Positions 45,333 through 54,026 of a stretch of 64,000 bases of DNA are shown here, one piece after another; the first letter of the stretch is position 1; each line of letters starts with the position of its first letter. A program made the translations under genes and the position numbers. Below the pieces are notes generated by a model. The model ran no database searches. It was not told where the DNA came from and saw only the letters and a list, made by a program, of their open reading frames with translations. Origin of the DNA: Ardenticatenaceae bacterium (GTDB lineage Bacteria > Chloroflexota > Anaerolineae > Promineifilales > Promineifilaceae); NCBI GenBank assembly GCA_011525915.1, contig WYBM01000098.1, forward strand, positions 124,001 through 188,000, in the 5' to 3' direction.

Positions 45333-45743
45333 ATGCCTCGTCTCAGCCAATGGATCATTCGCACCGCTTTCATTTACCTTCTATTGGGATTCACTTTTGG
45401 GGCGCTGCTGTTAATGCACAAAGGCATACCGCTGCATCCGGCCTTGTGGCGTTGGCTGCCAGCGCACATTGAGTTTTTACTCATGGGTTGGATTGTGCAG
45501 CTCACGATGGGGGTTGCCTTCTGGATTCTACCCCGCTACTGGAAAAGCCCGCGCCGGCCCCAAGCACTATGGGTTCAAATCGCTTTTGTTCTGCTCAATG
45601 TGGGCATCTGGTTGGTGGTGGCCGGAACAACTTTCCGCGCCGGACAGTGGGTTTTGTTAGCCGGGCGAGTTGTTGAAGTTGGCGCCATGGGTTTTTTTGC
45701 CCTTCATGCCTGGAAGCGCATTGTTTCCAGGGAAGGCGCCTAA
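45333..45743 (+). CDS. Small four-helix membrane protein, haem-copper-oxidase-like (second)
   Basis: 136 residues, four membrane helices, homologous in pattern to the preceding gene: ALWRWLPAHIEFLLMGWIVQLTMGVAFWILPRYW. The shared signature is His, then six to nine residues, GW-VQ, then GV-(F/Y)W--P. Ends with HAWKRIVSREGA. The two genes are almost contiguous (one base apart) and must be cotranscribed. A haem-binding or NO-related role is inferred from family and context, not shown. Confidence 0.65.
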   Translation: MPRLSQWIIRTAFIYLLLGFTFGALLLMHKGIPLHPALWRWLPAHIEFLLMGWIVQLTMGVAFWILPRYWKSPRRPQALWVQIAFVLLNVGIWLVVAGTTFRAGQWVLLAGRVVEVGAMGFFALHAWKRIVSREGA

Positions 45744-46027
45744 TTTGGGTATGTTTCCTCAAAATGTGGCAGACGATTGAGCAAGCGGCGGCGTTAAAAG
45801 GGAGGGATCGGTTTGGGATCGTTTGCTCCTTATTCTTGAGATAACTGACTTCATACACTGTTTCCAAAGTTTCATGACCTTGTGTGGCGCAGGCACAAGG
45901 CCAGCGCCGCTCCGGGCGACCACAAGGGTCGCCCCTACCAAAGTGTGATTTTTTGTGAAACAGTGCACTTAACCACAGGCAACAGATCTATTTAGTAAAT
46001 AGGGGTTGTCACAGGAGTGTTTATCTC
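45744..46027. repeat. Intergenic gap with GGGCGACC hairpin
   Basis: No gene seen. At 45914-45934 GGGCGACC, a 5-nt loop ACAAG and GGTCGCCC form an 8-bp stem followed by CCTACCAAAG. The same GGGCGACC/GGTCGCCC stem recurs at 49516-49554, so it is a dispersed element rather than a private terminator. Confidence 0.55.
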
Positions 46028-47500
46028 ATGAAAAAGCAGCTCTTCACCATTTTGCTTAGCGCTCTCTTTGCCCTCAGCGGCGTTTTATGGCTTATGCAAA
46101 GCCCGGTTACGGCCGTTGCTTCATCATCGTCATCCTCGTCGTTGAAGGTTCACCATAACCCAGACCATACGGAGCAACTCCCCTCTCAGACGGCGCTCTT
46201 GGTAAGGCCTTTGTCTATGGGGATAACCACTACAAATTGGGTGACGCAAGTGGTGGATAACTCTGGGGTTATGGGTTGGTTTACGTCCATAGCCCTGGAT
46301 AGTAACGATCGGCCCCACATCAGCTACCGGGATTCCACCAATCTTTCCTTAAAATACACTTTCTGGAACAGCAGCCAATGGATCTCACAAACGGTCGACC
46401 CGGAGCAATCGACGGGCCATTACACCTCACTCGCCCTGGACAGCAATGATGTGCCTCATATTAGCCACTACAACAGCTTTAGCAGGGACTTAAAATATGC
46501 TCATCAAGGAATTGGGTGGAACTTACAAACAGTAGACACCGTGGGAGATGTGGGCCAGTATGCCTCACTGGCCCTAGACAATGCTGGCACGCCGCATATT
46601 AGTTATTATGATAACACAAATGATTCACTAAAGTATGCCTACTGGAATGGCAGCCAGTGGGTTTTACAAACAATCGATAGCACAGGCAATGTGGGCTGGT
46701 ATATCTCACTGGCCTTAGACAGTGCCGGCAAGCCGCACATTGCCTATTATGATTTCACAAATGGTTCACTAAAGTATGCTTATTGGAATGGGGTGGGGTG
46801 GGTCTTACAAACAATCGATAACACAGCTGTAGTAGGTGCGTATACCTCACTGGCCCTAGACAATGCTGGCACGCCGCATATTAGTTATTATGATGGCACA
46901 AATGATTCACTAAAATATGCTTACTGGGGTGGCAGTCAGTGGGTTTTACAAACAATCGACAGCACAGGTAATGTGGGCTGGCATACCTCACTGGCTTTAG
47001 ACAGTGCCGGCAAGCCGCATATCAGCTATTATGATAGCACAAATAGTTCACTAAAATACGCTTACTGGAGTGGTGTAACGTGGGTCTTACAAATAGTAGA
47101 CAGTTCAGGTGATGTGGGGCGGTATGCTTCACTGGCCTTAGACAACCATGATCTGCCTCACATCAGTTATTATGATCAATCCAACAGTGCCCTGAAATAT
47201 GCTTATGCCACAGACACCGCCATCATGGGCTTGCTTGTGAGTAGCGACAGCCCCACGCTTTTAGGGGCGTCGACAACCTTGACGGCCGCCGTCACATCCG
47301 GCAGCAACGTCAACTACACCTGGGATTTTGGCGATGGCACTGGTGGTAGTGGGGCCAGCGTCAGCCATACTTACCCGGCCATGGGAACCTATACCGTCAC
47401 CGTCACGGCCGTCAACTCGGTTAGCAGCGTTAGCGCCAACACAACGGTCATGATCACCCCGCACGCCACTACCTACCTGCCCATGGCGCTTAAACCATAA
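46028..47500 (+). CDS. Secreted seven-repeat beta-propeller protein with PKD domain and YLP tail
   Basis: 490 residues. Signal peptide (LFTILLSALFALSGVLWLM), Ser-rich spacer, then seven repeats of 46-47 residues (about 70-400) with the pattern WVLQTIDS-GNVGWYTSLALDS-G-PHISYYD-TN-SLKYAYWNG. Seven copies suit a seven-bladed propeller. A PKD domain follows (SSDSPTLLGASTTLTAAV, WDFGDGTGG, SHTYPAMGTYTVTVTAVN), and the end is TTYLPMALKP. Blades 3-4 and 5-6 look like a duplicated two-blade unit at DNA level. AGGAG lies before the ATG. Probably binds a ligand or surface outside the cell. Confidence 0.88.
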   Translation: MKKQLFTILLSALFALSGVLWLMQSPVTAVASSSSSSSLKVHHNPDHTEQLPSQTALLVRPLSMGITTTNWVTQVVDNSGVMGWFTSIALDSNDRPHISYRDSTNLSLKYTFWNSSQWISQTVDPEQSTGHYTSLALDSNDVPHISHYNSFSRDLKYAHQGIGWNLQTVDTVGDVGQYASLALDNAGTPHISYYDNTNDSLKYAYWNGSQWVLQTIDSTGNVGWYISLALDSAGKPHIAYYDFTNGSLKYAYWNGVGWVLQTIDNTAVVGAYTSLALDNAGTPHISYYDGTNDSLKYAYWGGSQWVLQTIDSTGNVGWHTSLALDSAGKPHISYYDSTNSSLKYAYWSGVTWVLQIVDSSGDVGRYASLALDNHDLPHISYYDQSNSALKYAYATDTAIMGLLVSSDSPTLLGASTTLTAAVTSGSNVNYTWDFGDGTGGSGASVSHTYPAMGTYTVTVTAVNSVSSVSANTTVMITPHATTYLPMALKP

Positions 47501-47512
47501 ACGGTATTCATG

Positions 47513-47546
47513 CGTGGCCGCAAGACATTGATGTCTTGCGGCCACG
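47513..47546. terminator. Long hairpin after the propeller gene
   Basis: CGTGGCCGCAAGACAT and its exact complement, 16-bp arms separated by TG, start 12 bp after the propeller stop codon. There is no T-run, but the stem is strong enough to end or protect the transcript. Confidence 0.6.
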
Positions 47547-47551
47547 GTGTA

Positions 47552-47683
47552 TCAGTCATCAGAAGCTTGTGCCTTAACCCAAAAGGGATTAAACACGCTG
47601 ACACTGAAGATAATAGAAGCCAGCAATGTAAGTAAGTTCACGGCAAATCCGCTGGCCACGGCCGTTTCCCAGGCTACACCCAT
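47552..47683 (-). CDS. Hypothetical 43-residue membrane peptide (possible relic)
   Basis: Reads MGVAWETAVASGF, then one clear membrane segment AVNLLTLLASIIFSVSVF, then NPFWVKAQASDD and stop. The membrane helix and tail look real. Upstream on the same strand the frame is closed by a stop a few codons before the Met, and other frames there are also protein-like, so it may be the tail of a broken gene. No ribosome site recognised. Confidence 0.35.
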   Translation of the reverse strand: MGVAWETAVASGFAVNLLTLLASIIFSVSVFNPFWVKAQASDD

Positions 47684-48019
47684 CAGGGTAAACCCAAACG
47701 CCCTTTGGCAGCGTCACCGGCACCGGGTTGCCCGGGTCACCAGCTGTTTGGAAGTGAACCAATACGAAACAAGTAATGCTGCTGATATTTTTGAACGTGG
47801 GGCTGTTTGAACCAGGCATCAACGTTGACCGCGACTGAATAAAGGAGGACTATCCATCATTTCGCAGAGTACTACGGACCAATCCTACCCTTTTCCCAGC
47901 GTAATACAAAAAGGTCATGTGCTTGAGGTTAAAAGCAATTCGCAGATCTCAAGGAAACCCAAAACGATCTCGTTGCGTATAGTTTCCAGATTATTGACAA
48001 ACTGTTGGAGTCTGGTGTC
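47684..48019. other. Gap before the single-TM protein; possible lost N-terminus
   Basis: An AAAGGAGG at 47841-47848 is followed by no ATG, only ATC/ATT codons and an open frame (SVIQKGHVLEVKSNS). From 47935 the frame of the next gene is open upstream of its ATG and reads KQFADLKETQNDLVAYSFQI. Joined, these would make a longer N-terminus for the next protein with one frameshift between. Otherwise nothing is seen. Confidence 0.3.
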
Positions 48020-48448
48020 ATGGAACTGTTTGGAAGCATTGCTATCATTGTATTCTTTATTTGCCTTCTATACCTGCATATAACAAAGAGGCGGGTTCGT
48101 GTGGAAAAGCAAATCTACAAATATGTTCAGAATTGTGGTGGTCAAGCCATTCGTTTGGCCTCCAAGGATTCCTGGCAAAATCTTGAGTGGAGGTATCAGG
48201 TTAGCTATCGTGACGTAAACGGCCGTTACCAACAAACAGAATGTCAAGTTAGCTGGAGCATAAATAGCATGTATTTCGCTTGGACAGCTGATCCTAATAC
48301 CATTTCCCCGGCAGTACCATTGACCAATAAAGAAGAAATCATCCAAGATTTGATGATTGAAAATGAAAGATTACGAACAGCACTGGCCCGGGTGCAGCCT
48401 AAAAAAACTTCCCAACCAGTTAACGGTTCCATGAGGCCCAGGAAATGA
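48020..48448 (+). CDS. Single-pass membrane protein of unknown function
   Basis: 142 residues from the ATG at 48020 (GGAG 9 nt upstream). Membrane helix at the start (LFGSIAIIVFFICLLYLHI), basic stop-transfer KRRVRVEKQ, then a soluble domain with VSYRDVNGRYQQTECQVSW and a short C-terminal coiled coil (IIQDLMIENERLRTALARV). No family known. Overlaps the pentapeptide-repeat gene by ATGA, so the two are coupled. Confidence 0.7.
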   Translation: MELFGSIAIIVFFICLLYLHITKRRVRVEKQIYKYVQNCGGQAIRLASKDSWQNLEWRYQVSYRDVNGRYQQTECQVSWSINSMYFAWTADPNTISPAVPLTNKEEIIQDLMIENERLRTALARVQPKKTSQPVNGSMRPRK

Positions 48449-49044
48449 ATCCATTTGACAATGATGTTGACTATGACCGTCACAACTTCAAAGGTGCGCG
48501 CCTTGAGGCCCGGCATGTGAACGGTAGAGAATTCTATGCATGTGAGTTTGTTTCTTGTTCCTTCCGCGAAACGACGTTTGCCGACTGCAAATTCTATGAG
48601 TGCCTGTTCCAGGATTGTGACTTAAGTTTGATGCAGGTTACGGGCAGTTCGTTTAGAAATACCCGGTTTGAAAACTCTAAGGTTATCGGTGTGAATTGGG
48701 TAGACGCGGCCTGGTCAAAGTTTGTGCCGCCCTCTCCCCTCAGTTTTTCGCACTGTGCCGTTGATTATTCCACCTTTAATGGTCTCTCCCTGGTGAGGGT
48801 TAGCTTTACTGACTGTACGGCTAAAGATGTAGATTTCTCCGAGGCAAACCTGACAGAGGCTGATTTCCATAATACGGTGCTGAGCAAAAGCCGTTTTAGT
48901 CAAACCAATTTGACACGCGCACATTTTGTGGGGGCCACGGACTATGTTATCGACGTCACTATGAACGTCATTTCAAAAGCAACATTTTCATTACCGGAAG
49001 CAGTTGCCTTGCTGCGCGGTCTGGACATCCAACTGGTGGATTAG
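48445..49044 (+). CDS. Pentapeptide-repeat protein
   Basis: 199 residues with runs of the A(D/N)LXX-type pentad from about residue 15 to 170: ACEFVSCSFRETTFADCKFYECLFQDCDL, SSFRNTRFENSKVIGV, CTAKDVDFSEANLTEADFHNTVLSKSRFSQTNLTRAHF. The right-handed quadrilateral beta-helix and overall length resemble Qnr-type proteins, but this alone does not imply quinolone protection. Coupled to the single-TM protein upstream. Confidence 0.88.
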   Translation: MNPFDNDVDYDRHNFKGARLEARHVNGREFYACEFVSCSFRETTFADCKFYECLFQDCDLSLMQVTGSSFRNTRFENSKVIGVNWVDAAWSKFVPPSPLSFSHCAVDYSTFNGLSLVRVSFTDCTAKDVDFSEANLTEADFHNTVLSKSRFSQTNLTRAHFVGATDYVIDVTMNVISKATFSLPEAVALLRGLDIQLVD

Positions 49045-49086
49045 ATGGAAAACTTGAGGAAAACTGGTACTATGCTGCTAACAAGT

Positions 49087-49425
49087 TCAGGGCACCCCCC
49101 ATATCTGCAAAGCGTCATCCATGCCATGGGAAACGATGAGCGCGCCATCTGGGCTAAAGCGCAAACTCACCACAGTATCGGCATGTCCTGAGAGAGAAGC
49201 GACTTCCTCATTTTGCCGAATGTTCCAGAGGCGAATAGAAACCCCCTCACTTTCAGGCTCACGCACAGTGAAGGCGGCTAGAGTGCCATCTGGACTTACC
49301 GCCATGTGAGCACTGTTTCGCCACCGCTGGCCACCTTTGCGGACATCCCATCGCTGCTGCTGCGAAACAGCGTCTGCCGCATAAATAGAAATGATGCACC
49401 TAATGTGCGACTTTTTCCATGCTCA
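49087..49425 (-). pseudogene. WD40-repeat protein fragment
   Basis: On the minus strand a frame from about 49425 to the stop at 49087 reads IISIYAADAVSQQQRWDVRK, then MAVSPDGTLAAFTV, then VSIRLWNIRQNEEVASLSGH, then VVSLRFSPDGALIVSHGMDD and LQIWGVP. This is two WD40 blades and the tail of a third, ending properly. There is no start or N-terminal part: upstream the frame is closed by TGA. It is the 3' relic of a WD40 protein gene. Confidence 0.65.
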
Positions 49426-49914
49426 GACACGAACCCACGACCTTTGGCATTATCAGCATCGTTTGATTCGTAGGGTGCTTTCACACACGATGTGCGTGTT
49501 TATCAACTTGCAACTGGGGCGACCGCCTCGCCATTTAGATGATTTGGTCGCCCCTTAAAGTTGCCCATTGGGCGGGACATTGGCTCATTGACCGCGATAT
49601 TGTTTACATAAGGCAGGCAACGGCCGTGCGCTAACAAAGCTCACATTGGCAGTTTTTTGGAAGCCGATATAATACTTTGACGATACCAAAAGACAGCGCA
49701 ATGGTATATGTAAATACAACAAGGAAGTCACTCCCTCCCAGAAAATGACATTTGGATAGCCGCTTCAGCCTTTCATCATGCAGATAACGCGCGATAAGCA
49801 TAGTTTGTTAACTGTGGCTGTTTGAAGGGCACGCAGGCAGCATGCTGGAAATGAGACCATTCAACAGTATAACAACGCCTTGCGCTGTCTTAAAAAGAAT
49901 AACCAGGAGATTTT
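49426..49914. other. Gap with GGGGCGACC hairpin; no gene seen
   Basis: About 490 bp without a convincing frame. GGGGCGACC (49516-49524) and GGTCGCCCC (49546-49554) make a 9-bp stem around 21 nt, the same element as at 45914. One ACGGCCGT at 49620. A TATAAT-like GATATAATACTTTG near 49666-49679 could be a promoter but is 240 bp from the next gene. Confidence 0.4.
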
Positions 49915-50742
49915 ATGATTAAAACGAGTTCACTAATTTTTGTTATTGTTCTTTGTATACTCACAGCTTGTGCTAGTAACACACCTGCAGATTCGACATC
50001 AAGGAATGAAGATACAATAGAGACGATTGTGGCCAGCACAGTGTCGGCCGTTACCACAGCCACGCCGTTGCCGGCGGTGATCATCACAACGCAGCCAACG
50101 AGTGCGCCCACTGTTTCCGCCGCTCCCATTTTGACCCTCGACGATTTTACAAATAAGGTATTAATTGGCGAAGATGACAGTTATGCAGTTTATTTAACAA
50201 GCCCAAGCGGCGAAGTTGCTCCAGAAGGACCTGGGGAGATTATTGTCTACGATAAAAACAAAAACCTTGTTTATCAGATAACCGGTTCTTTTACACTTGC
50301 TCCCACAACAATAGTGTCTAATGACGGTAAGGGCGAATACGTCTTACTTTCAACAGGTACTTATATTTTACGCACCGCAATCGTCCTTTCACTGAGCGAC
50401 AACAAGCAGGCAGTCAGTGACTTTTGTATTCAATCAGGTCAAGCTGGGAGTCATTTCTTTTGGAATGATTATGTCATTTTTAACAATTGTGATACTTTCG
50501 GAAATCGACCGTGGGGCGCGGGAGAAGCCCCGGGTGTCACCGCCATCAATCTGAAAACGGGGATCGTAACGGATATAGCCAAATCCGATTTAACGCACCA
50601 ATTTGAAATAAACATGATAACAGGCAACGACTTGCAATATCTTGAAACCTCTGTAGAAAAAGAAGAAGATTGGCAAGCCCCAGATAAACAAAATAGGATG
50701 ACACAAATCTACAATCTTTTGTCTCTGGAAACTAATAACTAA
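49915..50742 (+). CDS. Lipoprotein of unknown function
   Basis: 275 residues. Lipoprotein signal with lipobox LTAC (about residue 19), Thr/Ala/Pro-rich linker to about residue 75, then a beta-rich domain (KVLIGEDDSYAVYLTSPSGE, EIIVYDKNKNLVYQITG, TYILRTAIVLSL) with a Cys pair (DFCIQ...NNCDTF) that could be a disulfide. The domain looks like blades of a small propeller, but no family is recognised. Base composition is more AT-rich than the first 40 kb. CAGGAG precedes the ATG. Confidence 0.75.
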   Translation: MIKTSSLIFVIVLCILTACASNTPADSTSRNEDTIETIVASTVSAVTTATPLPAVIITTQPTSAPTVSAAPILTLDDFTNKVLIGEDDSYAVYLTSPSGEVAPEGPGEIIVYDKNKNLVYQITGSFTLAPTTIVSNDGKGEYVLLSTGTYILRTAIVLSLSDNKQAVSDFCIQSGQAGSHFFWNDYVIFNNCDTFGNRPWGAGEAPGVTAINLKTGIVTDIAKSDLTHQFEINMITGNDLQYLETSVEKEEDWQAPDKQNRMTQIYNLLSLETNN

Positions 50743-50875
50743 CAAACGGGGTACGAGTGAACTTCATGGCGAATTCGGTACGATCAACATCGAAAGCGGG
50801 GATTTTACCGGATTCGCCAGAGTATTTTATTAAAGTTGACCAGTAGCGGCGAAGCAGCCATCCTCTTGCAGGGTA

Positions 50876-51415
50876 CTACCGCCTGAGGCTTTTTAGGCCA
50901 TGCCAGCTGCCTAAGAGAAAGCCCAACACCGCGATCACAACACCCGATATCCAAAACGCATCAAGAATAAGGTAGATCAGCACAGTGGCCAGGGCAGCGA
51001 TGAAGCCTGTCAGAAGTCCGCCTACCGCTAACCCACGGGAACGGATAGCTTGCTGGGCTGGGGTCACTGCCTCTGTCTCATTAAGAAACAACTTTTGGCG
51101 CTGCCGCTGGTACAATTCCCCCAAGTTCCTGACCTCGGCTGCTTCTAGCTCCTCACGGTAAGTCGGCATCTGCGAGAAATAACGCAGCGAGAGTACCAGG
51201 AGCACCCAGCCCAGGAACAAGATCAAAAAGGTAAGAAAAACAGCCAGCCACCACTGCCCTTCGCCTAGTAACGCTTGTAAAAAACGAAATGGCTGGGCTC
51301 GATGTCTGACGATGATCATTGTCAGATACAAGAGCCCTAACAATAGGAGAAGGGCCAATCCTTGAAAGATGGGCCTGGGGATGAAACGCCATGAGGGCTT
51401 CGTTTTTTTGTTCAT
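50876..51415 (-). CDS. Membrane protein of unknown function
   Basis: 179 residues from the ATG at 51415 (MNKKTKPSWRF); the open frame goes up to 51496 but the added residues do not look like a membrane-protein start. Four membrane helices: two near the start (GLALLLLLGLLYLTMIIV, WWLAVFLTFLILFLGWVLLVLSL) and two at the end (GLLTGFIAALATVLIYLILDAFW, GVVIAVLGFLLG). A charged cytoplasmic helical loop (YREELEAAEVRNLGELYQRQRQ) sits between. No family assigned. Confidence 0.7.
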   Translation of the reverse strand: MNKKTKPSWRFIPRPIFQGLALLLLLGLLYLTMIIVRHRAQPFRFLQALLGEGQWWLAVFLTFLILFLGWVLLVLSLRYFSQMPTYREELEAAEVRNLGELYQRQRQKLFLNETEAVTPAQQAIRSRGLAVGGLLTGFIAALATVLIYLILDAFWISGVVIAVLGFLLGSWHGLKSLRR

Positions 51416-51620
51416 GAGGCCATGATAACAGAAATATCTTACTGCCGTGAACCCACCAGCGGGGGCGCTGTTGTACGGCAGTGTACGGAGGGCCATTTTT
51501 CAAAAGTTGGTGAAAATTGACAGCTGCAATAAAATTTTCTGAAATAATTCGTAAAAACCGCGTTTATGATGGCGATCATGCCATAAATAACGTTGTTATT
51601 GCTGTGAGGTATAATAAATC

Positions 51621-52097
51621 ATGTTAGACTTAAAGAAGCGAGATAACCTTGATGACATTGACTTGGAAATATTGCGTATTTTGCAGACCAACGGCCGTAT
51701 CAGCCACAGTGCGCTCGGCGAAAAAGTCAGCCTCTCTCCCTCAGCTACACGTGCTCGCGTGACTCGCTTAGAAAATGAGGGCTATATCAAAAAGTATGTC
51801 GCCATCTTAGCACCTGAACTGATAGGGTTTGGCTTCTTCTGTTTTATTCATGTGAGTTTTTCCCTCAAAGAGACGGATGATATTGACAGAATTGTCGACA
51901 TGATCATGGCTATCCCTGAAGTCCTTGAATGTTATCATGTGACAGGGCAATCCGATCTCATTTTAAAAGTAATTATGCGCTCACATCAAGATATTTCGCG
52001 GATCATTCAACAACTGCTACCAATCCGAGCTATTTCTAGCACCGAAACGAGCATCGCTATCAAACAATTTAAAGCAACAACCGAATTACCATTGTAG
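51621..52097 (+). CDS. Lrp/AsnC-family transcriptional regulator
   Basis: 158 residues. AsnC-type winged HTH (LDDIDLEILRILQTNGRISHSALGEKVSLSPSATRARVTRLENEGYIKKYVAIL) and a C-terminal RAM ligand domain (FCFIHVSFSLKETDDIDRIV, EVLECYHVTGQSDLILKVIM). Such proteins usually sense an amino acid or amine. It stands just upstream of an amine permease and a glutamine-synthetase-like gene on the same strand, so it is a good candidate for their regulator. Confidence 0.93.
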   Translation: MLDLKKRDNLDDIDLEILRILQTNGRISHSALGEKVSLSPSATRARVTRLENEGYIKKYVAILAPELIGFGFFCFIHVSFSLKETDDIDRIVDMIMAIPEVLECYHVTGQSDLILKVIMRSHQDISRIIQQLLPIRAISSTETSIAIKQFKATTELPL

Positions 52098-52106
52098 AGG
52101 ACCCTG

Positions 52107-52236
52107 GTATCAGTTTTCAGTTATCAGTGGACAGTTTTCAGTAGGGGCTAACGCCAGTAACTGAACGCTGGTTACTGACTTCTGATGGCTAAACGTCTAC
52201 TGAACACTGGTTACGGACTTCTGATGACTGGTACTA
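52107..52236. repeat. TCAGT/ACTGA heptamer array upstream of the permease
   Basis: TATCAGTTTTCAGTTATCAG-type units, then CCAGTAACTGAACGCTGGTTACTGACTTCTG and CTACTGAACACTGG, again plus-oriented units followed by minus-oriented ones. Lies between the Lrp gene and the permease gene. Confidence 0.8.
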
Positions 52237-52365
52237 GCTTCATCGTTTGTCTGGTTCAAATATACGGGTATTGAACGGCCGTTACCCACCTTATACCTGG
52301 TGATAAAGTGGCCATTACGCCACTTCTATAATTCTATTTTTTTGTATTTTTATGGAGGAAGATAG

Positions 52366-53829
52366 ATGACTCAGGCAAAACGACAGGTAGGTCAAGTAAG
52401 GTATGAGAATGTAGATCATGCTTATATCGGTCAACGGCAGCTAAAAAAGAGTGCCGGTTGGGTTTTACTTTGGGCAATGGGTGTGGGGGCTGTTATATCT
52501 GGTGATTATTTTGGTTGGAATTTTGGATTGAATGCGGGTGGGTTTGGTGGCTTATTAATTGCCACCATTTTTATTGCCGTTATGTATGTGTGCATGGTGC
52601 TGTGCATTGCTGAGATGTCTACGGCGCTGCCCCATGCCGGCGGCTTTTATTCCTTTACGCGCAATGCTTTTGGGCCGGGTTTAGCATTCCTGAACAGCAT
52701 CACTGATATGGTGGAATATGTGATTACACCGGCCGTTATTGTTGTTGGCATTGCTGGTTATATGGATACACTCATTCCCGGCGTTCCTAATTGGATCTGG
52801 TGGCTTGTTTTTTACGCCGTCTTTGTAGGCATTAATATTTGGGGAACTGAGTTGACGTTTAAGGTTTCGATGGTTGTCACGGTCCTGGCCATCACCGTTT
52901 TGCTTATTTTCTATGGTGGCGCCATCTTTTCCGGTGCGTTTAGTTGGGGCAATGTGATGAACATTGTTCCGGAGGAAGGTGGCAGCGCCTTCTTGCCCAA
53001 AGGGATGTATGGTATTTTTGCGGCACTTCCTTTCGCCATCTGGTTTTATCTGGCTATTGAACAGCTGCCCTTATCGGCTGAAGAATCACACGATGTGGTG
53101 AACGATATGCCCAAAGCGTTGATCGGGGGCATTATCACGCTGTTAGCCTTGTCGGTCTTTACACTTATTCTGAATTCCGGTGTGGGTGGCGGTGCCGCAG
53201 AGGTGGCTACGTCTGGTGCCCCTCTGGATATTGGGTTCAGAGCTATTTTTGGCTCTGGGGCTACATCTTCGGTGTTGACGTTGATCAGCCTGACGGGCCT
53301 GATCGCCAGTTTTCACTCCATTATTTATGCATACGGCCGTGTGCTTTTTGCGGTGTCCCGCGCCGGGTACATTCCCCGCTGGTTGTCTGTCACCACCGAA
53401 GGCCGCCATACACCAGCCCGTGCGCTTATTGTGGGGGCCATCGTTGGTTTTGTCATTGCGCTCATCATTGACTCTTTAGGGGGGTTGGTAGGGGCCGCAC
53501 TGTTGACGATGGCTGTTTTTGGGGCGGTGATTTCTTACGGGCTGGTCATGCTTTCTTATATCGTGCTGGCGAAAAAGAAGCCCCAGTTAAATCGGCCGTA
53601 TAAAAGCCCTTTAGGCGCAGCTGGCGCCTGGGTTGGGCTGGTTATCGCCACAATTTCTGGTTTATCTGCTTTTGCCCTTCCAGATAACCGTGCCGGGGTT
53701 TGGGGCACATTAATTTTTATCGTCATTGCTTTTGCCTATTACTGGGGCTACAGCCGTCACCATCTTGTGGCCCAGGCGCCTGAAGAAGAAATTGCACTGA
53801 TGTTAGAGGCTCAAAAAGAACTGCGCTAG
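52366..53829 (+). CDS. APC-superfamily permease, ethanolamine permease-like
   Basis: 487 residues, about twelve membrane helices. The first helices read MGVGAVISGDYFGWNFGLNAGGFGG and CIAEMSTALPHAGGFYSFTRNAFGP, followed by MVEYVITPAVIVVGIAGYM. ISGDYFGWNFGL and EYV-TPAVI are the pattern of the Eat-type ethanolamine permeases. Another amine or amino acid remains possible. GGAGGAAG precedes the ATG. Followed after a double hairpin by a glutamine-synthetase-like gene. Confidence 0.85.
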   Translation: MTQAKRQVGQVRYENVDHAYIGQRQLKKSAGWVLLWAMGVGAVISGDYFGWNFGLNAGGFGGLLIATIFIAVMYVCMVLCIAEMSTALPHAGGFYSFTRNAFGPGLAFLNSITDMVEYVITPAVIVVGIAGYMDTLIPGVPNWIWWLVFYAVFVGINIWGTELTFKVSMVVTVLAITVLLIFYGGAIFSGAFSWGNVMNIVPEEGGSAFLPKGMYGIFAALPFAIWFYLAIEQLPLSAEESHDVVNDMPKALIGGIITLLALSVFTLILNSGVGGGAAEVATSGAPLDIGFRAIFGSGATSSVLTLISLTGLIASFHSIIYAYGRVLFAVSRAGYIPRWLSVTTEGRHTPARALIVGAIVGFVIALIIDSLGGLVGAALLTMAVFGAVISYGLVMLSYIVLAKKKPQLNRPYKSPLGAAGAWVGLVIATISGLSAFALPDNRAGVWGTLIFIVIAFAYYWGYSRHHLVAQAPEEEIALMLEAQKELR

Positions 53830-53888
53830 GTAATTGGCAACCATCATTCAATATTAAAATCGCTTTAGGTGCTGCCGATTCCCTGAGG

Positions 53889-54000
53889 AAACCGCAAAAA
53901 CTGTGGCGATGGGTTTACGAGAACTTTTTGCGGTTTACCAAATTCGGTAGATGATTCCATAGATAAAACAAACCGCATGATGTACTATGCGGTTTGTTTT
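53889..54000. promoter_or_regulatory. Two hairpins sharing AAACCGCA/TGCGGTTT, with terminator-like second stem
   Basis: Stem 1: AAACCGCAAAAA (53889-53900) with TTTTTGCGGTTT (53925-53936), 12 bp. Stem 2: AAAACAAACCGCAT (53965-53978) with ATGCGGTTTGTTTT (53987-54000), 14 bp and an 8-nt loop, ending in a U-rich run. All four arms carry the same 8-nt word or its complement, so alternative pairings are possible. It sits between the permease stop and the glutamine-synthetase-like gene: a plain terminator, or an attenuator. Confidence 0.7.
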
Positions 54001-54026
54001 GTTCATTCCAAAGATAGGAGGAAAAG

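Noticed and set aside
47589-47822. Minus-strand 77-codon frame after the propeller gene
   Set aside because: Overlaps a better membrane-peptide frame; composition not convincing. Several broken frames here suggest a relic, but none can be named.
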